Assembly: GCF_028750675.1 (NCBI RefSeq)
Contig: NZ_JAQQPZ010000011.1
Location: 2,985-43,213 of the forward strand
Origin: Shewanella metallivivens
GTDB taxonomy: Bacteria > Pseudomonadota > Gammaproteobacteria > Enterobacterales > Shewanellaceae
Length of the DNA: 40,229 nucleotides
Direction of reading: 5' to 3'
Position numbers and translations under genes: made by a program. A model generated the notes under the pieces. The model did not search any database. It worked only from the letters and a program-made list of their open reading frames with translations, and was not told the DNA's origin. This document shows, one piece after another, positions 9,611 to 17,804 of the stretch. Numbering within the stretch: the first letter of the stretch is position 1; each line of letters starts with the position of its first letter.

Positions 9611-9856
9611 GCGACATTATATTGTCGTAAAGCTGTCAGGTTCACAGCATGTGTTAATTAATAGGAGAAAGTTTTGTAAAGGATGAAACTCTTATTCATG
9701 CGTGAGGTCAAATTTTGAGATAAGAACCCCCTTGTTGGATATGAAACGTGAAGCAAGGTAAATATTTTTTTTGACTGTCACATTATTATATTCAACATCG
9801 TTTATGGTATTGCACGTTTCGCGTGGCCGCACGTATTTGCTCTAGGAGGAAACCAT

Positions 9857-10069
9857 ATGAGAAAGTTCCCTGTATATGCGCCCAAGTTAATTGTTAAGCA
9901 TGTTATGATCTTTCTAAGTGGCGCTATTTGGGTAAAAGACTTAGGTTTACTTGAATTTGATAAAGGACGTTTTTTATACAGTCAAAAAAGCCTGCCAAAA
10001 GTAAAGCAGGCTGTCAGCGAGTTAAATGCGCTGATTGAGGCACAATCTGCGCCGCAGCAATCAACGTAA
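9857..10069 (+). CDS. Small protein of unknown function (70 aa)
   Basis: 70 residues. The ATG has a consensus AGGAGG 7 bases upstream, the strongest ribosome site in this part of the window, which is the main reason to call it. The sequence is basic at the start (MRKFPVYAPKLIVKH), has a moderately hydrophobic segment (VMIFLSGAIWV, residues 16-26, too short for a sure membrane helix), then a polar helix (PKVKQAVSELNALIEA). No family is recognised. The 5' region is long, with an inverted repeat GAAACGTG (9744-9751)/CACGTTTC (9814-9821). A minus-strand terminator lies inside the coding sequence. It converges on zapB with a 7-base gap. Confidence 0.6.
   Translation: MRKFPVYAPKLIVKHVMIFLSGAIWVKDLGLLEFDKGRFLYSQKSLPKVKQAVSELNALIEAQSAPQQST
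9984..10012 (-). terminator. Minus-strand terminator of zapB inside the neighbouring gene
   Basis: Minus strand: AGCCTGC (10012-10006), a 10-base loop, GCAGGCT (9995-9989), then T. The full T run is 9989-9984. It lies 65 bases after the zapB stop and within codons of the convergent 70-residue gene. Confidence 0.75.
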
Positions 10070-10076
10070 AACCAAA

Positions 10077-10298
10077 TTACATTTCGCTATTCAATAAACC
10101 AACAAGGCCGTTGACCTTATCGCTCCATGAGTTGAGGTCTTGCTGCAATTGTTGGTTTTTTTGTGTCAGTTCTTGTTGCTGCTTTACTAAATCTTCATTC
10201 TTTTGCTTCTCTTCTTCAAGCTCCATTTTTAGTAGCTCAATATTTTCAAGAGTCGCCTGGATTTTGGTTTCCAGTTGGGACAATAATTCAAGGCTCAT
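10077..10298 (-). CDS. zapB: Cell division protein ZapB
   Basis: 73 residues, nearly all coiled coil, beginning [20 protein letters not shown] and continuing with Glu/Gln/Lys-rich heptads ([16 protein letters not shown]). Start, length and ending (VNGLVGLL) match the ZapB family (E. coli 81 residues). ZapB is an abundant cytoplasmic septal protein that binds ZapA at the FtsZ ring and links it to the Ter region through MatP. ATG at 10298 has AGGA 6 bases upstream. The gene is divergent from the RidA gene. Its terminator lies in the next gene. Confidence 0.93.
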   Translation of the reverse strand: MSLELLSQLETKIQATLENIELLKMELEEEKQKNEDLVKQQQELTQKNQQLQQDLNSWSDKVNGLVGLLNSEM

Positions 10299-10470
10299 GG
10301 GGAGTCCTATACGTTTCTGGATGGAACCCCGATTCTAGCAGTGACAAGGCCTATAGGAATAGCCTTTAAAACTAAGTGGCTAAAATATATTCAATAAATC
10401 GCTGGTTATTGTGCTTTATCTGAGATCGCGCTATTTTCATCGGCTAACCTACACTATAAAAGCCTTTTTT

Positions 10471-10824
10471 ATGACTATAACCCGACTCGATGTTGGTACC
10501 CGGATGAGCAGTATTGTGATCCACAATAATACGGTTTATCTCTGCGGCCAAGTTGCTAAAGACAAGTTCAGTGCTATTGAAACGCAAACTACCACCATGC
10601 TAGAAGAAGTTGATGCCTTATTGGCTCAAGCTGGCTCGAACCGTGAGCATATTTTGTCGGCGACTATTTACCTTAAAGACATGGGCGATTACGATGCTAT
10701 GAATCAAGTATGGGATCAATGGATACCACGGGGACATGCCCCAGCAAGAGCCTGCGTGCAAGCGGCCATTGCTGAGCCAGAATACTTGGTCGAAATATCG
10801 GTGATCGCTGCGCAGGTAAGTTAA
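10471..10824 (+). CDS. RidA/YjgF-family protein (YoaB-like)
   Basis: 117 residues from ATG 10471; the frame runs to 10411, but the added residues are unlike the family. RidA-family features are seen: LCGQVAKD (residues 24-31), [18 protein letters not shown] (61-78), the Arg of the imine-binding site in [10 protein letters not shown] (R93) and a conserved Glu (E108 in LVEISVIAA). RidA proteins hydrolyse reactive enamine/imine intermediates such as 2-aminoacrylate released by PLP enzymes, including IlvA-type dehydratases. The sequence is closer to the YoaB group than to canonical RidA, so the exact substrate is uncertain. No clear Shine-Dalgarno precedes the ATG (a run of six T), so the start is less sure. 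ilvE follows 178 bases downstream. Confidence 0.87.
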   Translation: MTITRLDVGTRMSSIVIHNNTVYLCGQVAKDKFSAIETQTTTMLEEVDALLAQAGSNREHILSATIYLKDMGDYDAMNQVWDQWIPRGHAPARACVQAAIAEPEYLVEISVIAAQVS

Positions 10825-10910
10825 GCGCAGTAGCCGAGCTAAATAGAGTGATGCAATAACTGTTTGTCGGTTGCTGTATGAATAAATATATTGATGCTTG
10901 TTACGTTCAA

Positions 10911-10974
10911 TTGACGTATTTTGATTTAGGATCTATGGCTTCGACTTGACATTATTCTCTAGCCTAAATAGTCT
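10911..10974 (+). promoter_or_regulatory. Candidate promoters of ilvE
   Basis: Two sigma-70-like elements in a row: TTGACG (10911)-17-TATGGC (10934), and a perfect TTGACA (10946)-17-TAGTCT (10969). The second would start transcription near 10981, just before the AAGGTGG ribosome site (10990). Confidence 0.4.
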
Positions 10975-11002
10975 GCAAGCTCAGTTTTTAAGGTGGTATG
11001 CA

Positions 11003-12094
11003 ATGGACATAAAATATAATTTAAAATCTGCGTCAGAGCGCCGCACAGAACCATTTATGCCAGAAGGCGACGTGGGTTTTGGTAAGTTGCGTACTGACCA
11101 CATGTTTTTAATGGATTACCGTGATGGTCAGTGGTGCGATCCGCGTATCGTGCCTTATGGCCCATTTGAAATGGCGCCAGGTGCAATGTCATTACATTAT
11201 GGCCAATCGATTTTTGAAGGCGCTAAAGCGTTTATGCATGAAGACGGTGAGATTTATACTTTCCGTTTAAATAAGAATGCTGAACGCATGAACCGTTCTG
11301 CCGATATTGTGTGTATTCCAAATATCGATGAAGCCATGCAATTAAAAGGCATTAATGCACTTATTGATGTGGACCGTTTATGGTTTCCACAGCAAGAAGG
11401 CGCGTGTTTATATATTCGTCCGTTTATTTTTGCCACAGAAGACCGTTTATCGGTAAGCCCTAGTCAAAAGTACACTTTCTGTGTCATGTTAAGTCCGTCA
11501 GGCGCTTATTATGCTTCAGGGGTTAATAACGGTATTCGGTTATTAATTAGCACTCAATTTCATCGTGCTGTGTCTGGCGGTACTGGTGCTTCTAAAGCGG
11601 CAGGAAACTACGCTGCATCTCTACGTGCGGGCAAAGCTGCGGTAGAGTATGGCGCATCGCAGGTGTTGTATTTAGATTCAACCAACACGCAAATTGAAGA
11701 AGCTGGCGCAATGAACCACTTCCATATTTTAAAAGATGGCACAGTGATCATTCCAACATTCACCGACACAATTTTAAAGTCGATCACCTCGCAATCTATC
11801 ATGGAGTTAGGTGAGATGCTTGGTTGTGAAGTGAGACAAGAAACGGTGATGTTAGATAAGTTTATTGCTGACATTGAATCTGGTGAAATTATTGAAGCGG
11901 GTGGTTTTGGTACTGCGGCAGTGGTATCACCTGTGAATTCGTATATCTTTGAAGATGGCCGAGTTATCACCGTAGGTGATGGCAAAGTGGGTCCTCATAT
12001 TCAACGTATCTATAAGCTGTTTACCGATTTACAAAAAGGCCATGTGGCTGCGCCGCAAGGTTGGGTTAAACGGGTTGAGCGTGTTGCGCCTTAA
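11003..12094 (+). CDS. ilvE: Branched-chain amino acid aminotransferase
   Basis: 363 residues from ATG 11003, with AAGGTGG 6 bases upstream; an in-frame TTG at 10946 overlaps a -35 box and is rejected. It is a fold-type IV PLP aminotransferase of the longer branch (about 360 residues, like mammalian BCAT and Bacillus forms), not the ~309-residue E. coli IlvE type. Seen are HYGQSIFEGAKAF (65-77), YIRPFIFATE (137-146), the PLP Lys in GASKAAGNYAASL (K198), and EEAGAMNHF and AGGFGTAAVVSPV further on. It transfers the amino group of glutamate to the 2-oxo acids of Ile, Val and Leu. It stands alone, 13 kb from the ilv operon, closed by a long palindromic terminator. Confidence 0.95.
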   Translation: MDIKYNLKSASERRTEPFMPEGDVGFGKLRTDHMFLMDYRDGQWCDPRIVPYGPFEMAPGAMSLHYGQSIFEGAKAFMHEDGEIYTFRLNKNAERMNRSADIVCIPNIDEAMQLKGINALIDVDRLWFPQQEGACLYIRPFIFATEDRLSVSPSQKYTFCVMLSPSGAYYASGVNNGIRLLISTQFHRAVSGGTGASKAAGNYAASLRAGKAAVEYGASQVLYLDSTNTQIEEAGAMNHFHILKDGTVIIPTFTDTILKSITSQSIMELGEMLGCEVRQETVMLDKFIADIESGEIIEAGGFGTAAVVSPVNSYIFEDGRVITVGDGKVGPHIQRIYKLFTDLQKGHVAAPQGWVKRVERVAP

Positions 12095-12110
12095 GGTTAC
12101 ACCAGCTGAT

Positions 12111-12152
12111 TAGGTAAAATAAAAGCTCCCTTGGGAGCTTTTATTTTACCTA
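12111..12152. terminator. Long bidirectional terminator
   Basis: TAGGTAAAATAAAAGCTCCC (12111-12130) is the exact complement of the segment 12133-12152: a 20-bp perfect inverted repeat with two loop bases. GC core, A run on one side and T run on the other; it serves both ilvE and the convergent sensor gene. Confidence 0.9.
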
Positions 12153-12162
12153 GGGATTGGTA

Positions 12163-15100
12163 TTAATCGTTTTTTTCTTGGTTGAGTAACGCTAAACAAT
12201 TAATGGCCGTCAGCGGTTTGCTTAATAAAAAGCCTTGTACTTGATCGCATCCACCGTCGCGCAAGAAATTAAGCTGCTCGTGAGTTTCAACCCCTTCGGC
12301 AACCACATTGAGCTCTAAACTGTGGGCGAGCGTGATTATTGCGCTGGTGATGGCTGCATCGTCTGGATCTTCGGTAATGTCGCGCACAAATTCTTGATCA
12401 ATTTTTAAGGTATCTATTGGGAACCGTTTTAAATAGCTTAAGCTTGAATAGCCGGTACCAAAGTCATCAATGGCAATCGTTAAGCCTAGGGCTTTGAGTT
12501 GAGAAAGTACCGCAACGGAATCTTGCGGGTTACCCATAATCATCGATTCCGTTAGCTCAAGCTCAAGTGCGTGTGCTGGCAAACCTGACACCGCAAGGGC
12601 GACTTCGATGGTAGAAATAATGTCTGCTTTGAGCTGCCTTGCCGAGAGATTCACGGCAACTGAAATATGCTCAAATCCTAGGCTGTGCCACAAGGCCAGT
12701 TGGCTGCAAGCTTGGTTAATGGCCCAATTACCTATTTGATTAATCATCCCGGTTTCTTCTGCTAGCGGGATAAACTCTACCGGAGAAATTACCCCAAGCT
12801 CCTGACTTTCCCAGCGAAGTAACGCTTCTAGGCCGACAATCTTTTGCGTTTTAACATTGTATTTGGGTTGGTAAACCAAATGAAATTCATTGTCCTGTAG
12901 GGCTTTTTTCAATCCAGCCTCAAGTTGAACATGGCGTGTGGCATATTGGTTGAGTTTTTCGGTGTAAAACTGAAAATTATTGCGCCCTAGTGATTTTGCA
13001 TGATACATGGCGGTATCGGCATATTTAATTAACGAGGTTGTATCGTCAGCATCTTCGGGATACAAGCTGATCCCTATCGACGGCGATATAGTCAGTGCTT
13101 TATCGTCGAGTAAGAAGGGCGTTTGGAACGCTTGTAATACTTTCTCGGCAATAATAGTGGCCGCTTTTGTTTTAGCGACACCCTCTAAAATAATAGTAAA
13201 TTCATCACCGCCTAAACGGGCAACAGTATCGCCATCACGCACTGCATTTTGTAGACGATGAGCAACGGCTTTGAGGAGTAAATCGCCTATGTGGTGCCCC
13301 ATAGAGTCGTTAATATGTTTAAAGCGGTCTAAGTCTAAAAATAATAGTGCAACTATACTTTCAGCCCGAATGGCTTTGGTTAATGCTTGGTTGAGCCTGT
13401 CTTGAAAGAGGGTTCGGTTTGGTAATCCTGTTAAGGGGTCAAAGTTTGCCAATACACGTAAATCTTCTTCCGCTTTTTTACGTGCAGTAATGTCGGTAAA
13501 TACTGCGACAAAGTGGCTGGTTTCACCTTTGTTATCGATAACTTGGTTGATTTCAAGCCAAGCTAAGATACCACGGCGGTCACGCGTTCTAATGTTGATT
13601 TCGCCTGCCCAGTGTTTATGCCTGAGTAGCTGAGTTTCTACTGAGTTATAAAACTCGCGCGATTGTTTGCCCATGGTTAAAAATAAGAAGTGTTTACCCA
13701 CCACATCGCGGTGTTTAAAGCCGGTAATACGGCTAAATGCTGGGTTAACTGAGCGGACTTGATAATCGAGCTCTCCGACCACTACCGCTTCGTTCATGCT
13801 AAACAGTACTTGTGATGACAGTTTGAGTTCGTTTTCGGTCAACTTACGGCTGGTAATGTCTTTATGGGTGCCAGCCATCCGTAGTGGAGTGTTATTACTA
13901 TCGCGTTCAACCACTTGACCACGGTCTAAAAGCCAAGACCATTGCCCAGGCTTGATTTCAACACGGTACTCGGCTTCAAAAAATTCAGTGTCACCATTAA
14001 GGTGGTCATTAAGCAGTTTTTCTACTTTGGGTTTGTCTTCTGGGTGAATACTGTGGGTTAGTAATTGGTCTTTTAAAGAGGCATTGACTGGCTCAACCAT
14101 ATTGGTTCGATAGACTTTATCATCTTTAATATTCCAGTCCCACATGCCATCGCCAGAGGCCCATAATGCAAGTTTAAGGCGCTCTTCTGAAGCGCGAATA
14201 CTTGAGTCAAATTCGCGTTGTTTAGCGAGTTTCTTTTGTCTTGATAGCAATAACCACAACACCATTAATAACCCTATGGTGCCATATAATAGATAAGCCC
14301 AAACGGTCATATAAACCGGTGGTACGACTGACACTTTAACATTAAGCGTGTATTGACTGAATTGGTTGGTACCCAGTGCATGGCGAACGTTTAAGGTGTA
14401 TTCACCTGGTGATAAGTTTGTGTAAGTAATATGGTTGCCTTGAGTCAGGCTATGCCACTCATTGTCTACACCGTTTAATTTATAGCTGAATCGATTTAAG
14501 CCTGGGTAATTAAAGTTGAGCGAACCTATCTCAAAGGTGATGACCTGTTTCTCGTAGGGCATATCAATTTTGGGAGCGTGACTCAGGTCGAGAATAGGAT
14601 ATGAGGTTTCACCAATGGTGTACTTAGTGAGTGCGAGTTTGTTCTCAGGGCGCTGACTCGGCACTTTTTCTGGGTCAAAATGGTTTAAGCCTTTAATCCC
14701 GCCAAACCATAATGAGCCGTCTTTTTCTTTAAATTTTGCTGCACCATTAAATTCGTTGGCTTGCAGTCCTTCAAACACATTATAGGCAATAAAGCTTTTT
14801 CTACTTGGGTTAAAACGTGATATTCCCGAGTTGGTGCTTAACCATAAATCGTGCTTATTATCTTCTAAAATGGCATAAATCGTATTGCTGCTGTTGTCGG
14901 CATTGACATCCATACGTTCAAATTTAAAGCTACCATATTCAACGGTGAGCTTGTCGATACCGCCATGGGTGGCCACCCAAAAGTCGCCATTTTCAGTTAA
15001 TAAAAAGTCTCTTACTCGGTTATCGCTTAAGCTATAAACATTGTCTGGGTCGTGGGTTAAAAAGTTGAGTTGTTGTTTTTCTGGATCAAGCCTAACAACG

Positions 15101-16674
15101 CCGCCCATAGTGCCTAGCCAGAGAAAATCTTGACTAAAATGCAGGGTAATAATTTGATGTTTATACGGCGAGTACTCAGATTGAAAACCAAAGTTATAGG
15201 CCATCATGCGGCCGGTGTGTTCTGAAATAAAGTACAAGCCTTGCGATGTGGCGATCCATAAGCGATCTTTGTTATCAAACTCGAGACTGCGAATTTGCGT
15301 GTCGGCTCGAAATTGCTCGTTGGCCGGTTGTACTTGTTCTAAGTTATTATTGCTGTCTAGAGTAAATAACCCTAGGTTGGTGGCAAACCACAATAAGCCT
15401 TGCTTGTCTTGAACAATGTCGTGCACAGTTAATGCAAGGTTTTCAATAGGAAGCGAGAGCTTATTGGCAAAGAGGTCGTTGATATAATAGTAATTGGCAT
15501 CGTGCGGCTTTAAATATTTTACACCAGCGCCATCGGTACCAATCCACAAGCGCTGCTGTTCATCACGAAATACAGCACGGATCATGTTCGCCATTCCGGG
15601 TGAGCCAGTTTGATAGTCGTAATAATGGCTAAAAAATTGTTGGTCAAGATTGAGTTTGTCTATGCCTGAATAACCAGTACCTATCCATAAGGTGCCGCTG
15701 GGGTCGAGCATTAATGTTTGCAGAGTATTGGCACTAATGCTGCTCAGTGCTTGTGGGTCGTGTTTGTATACAGAACTCACCCATTTTCCATCTATATAAT
15801 CGAGTTTGAATAAGCCAGTATTTTGGCCTATCGCAAAAATTTGATTAGCATTGACTACGGTAAAATCGGTAATACGACGATTTTCAGTATAGTTGTTTCC
15901 ACGTGACCATATGAGCTCCCTTTCATGGGTGTCGAGGTTATAGCGCCAAATTTGATTGTCTATAGCCAGCCATACGGAGTAAACCGAACTGGATTTTATT
16001 TGGTTTACGCTCATGTTAGCGGGAATGTCGAGGCGGATAATGGTGTTGCTGTCAATCGCAAATGTACCATGTGCTTGAGTGCCTACAACGATGTACTTGT
16101 TATCAACATTGGCAAGACTGGTTATATCCGCAATGATATTTGCCCCTAAATTTACCGGGGTAATTTTTTCGGTTTTTAGTGGTAATAAGTAAAGCCCTGC
16201 ATGCGTTCCTATCCATAAAGTATCGCCAATCACGGATAGTTTAGTGATTTGTAAGTCAGCTAAACCTTGTGCTTGCTTATATTGGGTAAATTCACCGGTG
16301 GTGAGGTTGAGCTTATTGAGACCTTCGTTATAGGTACCGACCCATAAATCGCCGTCGGGAGATTGCAAAATATCGGTAATAAAGTTACCTGATATGCTGT
16401 TACTGTTAGTTGATTTTTTTAAATACAGATTGAAATCGACGCCATTATAACTGTGAAGGCCGTCTTGAGTGCCAATCCATAACATACCCGCGCTGTCCAT
16501 AAATAAACGGGTGATAGAGTTTTGGTTAAGGCCACCTTCAGTATTAAAGTGCTCAAACTTCACCTCAGCAAGATTATCGTTAGCATTTATTTTTTGCGCT
16601 GAAACTGACATTGAAAACATCAATGTCAGTAACATTAACCACTGTGCTAAATGCTTAAATACACGAAAATTCAA
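12163..16674 (-). CDS. Periplasmic propeller-PAS-PAS-GGDEF-EAL sensor protein
   Basis: 1503 residues. The start is a TTG at 16674 with AAGG 6 bases upstream; no ATG fits. Order: signal peptide (1-26); about 700 residues of repeated LWIGT-type blades (two-component regulator propeller, probably two beta-propellers); a Y_Y_Y-type immunoglobulin-like domain (~700-780); one membrane helix (~788-807); two PAS/PAC units (~835-1080); GGDEF (GGDEF at ~1155, with the RxxD inhibitory site as RDGD five residues before); and EAL (EALLRW at ~1283, DDFGTGYSS, EGVET all canonical). It should sense a periplasmic ligand and both make and break c-di-GMP, with the net direction unknown. Propellers of this kind usually drive histidine kinases; here no kinase domain is present. 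It shares a terminator with ilvE. Confidence 0.92.
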   Translation of the reverse strand: MNFRVFKHLAQWLMLLTLMFSMSVSAQKINANDNLAEVKFEHFNTEGGLNQNSITRLFMDSAGMLWIGTQDGLHSYNGVDFNLYLKKSTNSNSISGNFITDILQSPDGDLWVGTYNEGLNKLNLTTGEFTQYKQAQGLADLQITKLSVIGDTLWIGTHAGLYLLPLKTEKITPVNLGANIIADITSLANVDNKYIVVGTQAHGTFAIDSNTIIRLDIPANMSVNQIKSSSVYSVWLAIDNQIWRYNLDTHERELIWSRGNNYTENRRITDFTVVNANQIFAIGQNTGLFKLDYIDGKWVSSVYKHDPQALSSISANTLQTLMLDPSGTLWIGTGYSGIDKLNLDQQFFSHYYDYQTGSPGMANMIRAVFRDEQQRLWIGTDGAGVKYLKPHDANYYYINDLFANKLSLPIENLALTVHDIVQDKQGLLWFATNLGLFTLDSNNNLEQVQPANEQFRADTQIRSLEFDNKDRLWIATSQGLYFISEHTGRMMAYNFGFQSEYSPYKHQIITLHFSQDFLWLGTMGGVVRLDPEKQQLNFLTHDPDNVYSLSDNRVRDFLLTENGDFWVATHGGIDKLTVEYGSFKFERMDVNADNSSNTIYAILEDNKHDLWLSTNSGISRFNPSRKSFIAYNVFEGLQANEFNGAAKFKEKDGSLWFGGIKGLNHFDPEKVPSQRPENKLALTKYTIGETSYPILDLSHAPKIDMPYEKQVITFEIGSLNFNYPGLNRFSYKLNGVDNEWHSLTQGNHITYTNLSPGEYTLNVRHALGTNQFSQYTLNVKVSVVPPVYMTVWAYLLYGTIGLLMVLWLLLSRQKKLAKQREFDSSIRASEERLKLALWASGDGMWDWNIKDDKVYRTNMVEPVNASLKDQLLTHSIHPEDKPKVEKLLNDHLNGDTEFFEAEYRVEIKPGQWSWLLDRGQVVERDSNNTPLRMAGTHKDITSRKLTENELKLSSQVLFSMNEAVVVGELDYQVRSVNPAFSRITGFKHRDVVGKHFLFLTMGKQSREFYNSVETQLLRHKHWAGEINIRTRDRRGILAWLEINQVIDNKGETSHFVAVFTDITARKKAEEDLRVLANFDPLTGLPNRTLFQDRLNQALTKAIRAESIVALLFLDLDRFKHINDSMGHHIGDLLLKAVAHRLQNAVRDGDTVARLGGDEFTIILEGVAKTKAATIIAEKVLQAFQTPFLLDDKALTISPSIGISLYPEDADDTTSLIKYADTAMYHAKSLGRNNFQFYTEKLNQYATRHVQLEAGLKKALQDNEFHLVYQPKYNVKTQKIVGLEALLRWESQELGVISPVEFIPLAEETGMINQIGNWAINQACSQLALWHSLGFEHISVAVNLSARQLKADIISTIEVALAVSGLPAHALELELTESMIMGNPQDSVAVLSQLKALGLTIAIDDFGTGYSSLSYLKRFPIDTLKIDQEFVRDITEDPDDAAITSAIITLAHSLELNVVAEGVETHEQLNFLRDGGCDQVQGFLLSKPLTAINCLALLNQEKND

Positions 16675-16880
16675 ATCTCACCTTTATCTATTTTATGTAA
16701 AACAGGCTATATATTAACGTTATGTTAACAGGAAAACTGTTGGTTAAATCCCTTAAATTCAATTACTCACAATTTACCAAGTGATTGCGTTCAATAAGGT
16801 TAATATTTATGCATAAAAACTGACAGCTTTATATGCGATACGCAATCGAAATATACATTTTTTGTGACTTTATGTGATAG

Positions 16881-17798
16881 CTATGGGAGACTTTTTTGTT
16901 GTTGATATTGCTGAATGATATCGTCAATGAGTTGGTCTTTGTCTAACCACAGTTTATTAAGCCAACGTTGAAACTCGACTCGTGTCTCAGGGTCACTAAA
17001 ATAGGTCTTGGCATCAACATGGGGGACAGGTAACACTTCTACTCGCATGACAACTTTACTGGTTTTGCCATGCATCACATTACCTAAAACGCGTTCAGAT
17101 GTTTCTGGGTAAACCAAAGTGATGTTGAGTAAGTTGGTAAATTGCTCGCCCATGGCTGATAACGTAAAGGCGATGCCACTGGCTTTGGGGCGCAATAAAT
17201 GCCGATAAGGTGAGTTTTGACGCTGACGTTTTTCTTCGGTAAAGCGGCTGCCCTCAACATAGTTGATGATTGACGTTGGGGTATGCTTGAATCGCTCGCA
17301 AGCTTTACGGGTTGTTTGTAGATCTTTGCCTTTTAGTTTTGGATTTTTTTTGAGTTTCGCTGCGCTGGTGCGGTTCATAAATGGCATGTCTAATGCCCAA
17401 CAACCTAGGCCTAAAATAGGTACGTATAACAACTCTTTTTTCAGAAAAAACTTCAACATAGGAATGTGGTTACGGAGCAGGTAAGTTTGCGCTGCAATAT
17501 CAAACCCACTGACATGGTTGCTAATTAATAAGTACCAACCGTTTGGATCGAGCTTATCTAACCCGCTAACATCCCATTCAATATTTGAAATTAAATATAA
17601 GATTCCGCCATTACACGTCGCCCACGCCCACATAAAGCGGTTCATGACAGTGGTTAGCGCTCTGCGAACAGCCATAAATGGCAGCAGTAACTTAATGATA
17701 CCGCCAATCGTTAACAGTGAACCCCATAAACTGGTATTAATGATCAGCAGGGTCGAACTGATAATAAACAGCAACGTACTGGGTAAAAACGTTAGCAT
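16881..17798 (-). CDS. YihG-type 1-acylglycerol-phosphate acyltransferase family protein (copy 2)
   Basis: 305 residues. PlsC-family motifs: block I NHVSGFD (H95xxxxD100) and block III VEGSRFTEEK (181-190, where PlsC has EGTRS). The N-terminus (residues 5-45) is hydrophobic and anchors the enzyme in the inner membrane. The family transfers acyl chains from acyl-ACP or acyl-CoA to lysophosphatidic acid; E. coli YihG is a secondary LPA acyltransferase that affects unsaturated chain composition and swarming. It lies 6 bases after a paralogue with the same block order and the same KNPKLKGKDxxxTRKACE stretch, clearly a tandem duplication. ATG 17798 has AAGGT about 10 bases upstream. Both copies keep the catalytic residues. 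Confidence 0.88.
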   Translation of the reverse strand: MLTFLPSTLLFIISSTLLIINTSLWGSLLTIGGIIKLLLPFMAVRRALTTVMNRFMWAWATCNGGILYLISNIEWDVSGLDKLDPNGWYLLISNHVSGFDIAAQTYLLRNHIPMLKFFLKKELLYVPILGLGCWALDMPFMNRTSAAKLKKNPKLKGKDLQTTRKACERFKHTPTSIINYVEGSRFTEEKRQRQNSPYRHLLRPKASGIAFTLSAMGEQFTNLLNITLVYPETSERVLGNVMHGKTSKVVMRVEVLPVPHVDAKTYFSDPETRVEFQRWLNKLWLDKDQLIDDIIQQYQQQKSLP

Positions 17799-17804
17799 GA
17801 CTGG

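Noticed and set aside
9442..9645. Minus-strand 67-codon frame across the small-RNA candidate
   Set aside because: It overlaps the dsbA terminator, has no ribosome site, and contains the terminator hairpin with nine U in its middle.
10946..11002. Longer IlvE starting at a TTG
   Set aside because: That TTG is part of a TTGACA promoter box, and AAGGTGG precedes the ATG at 11003.
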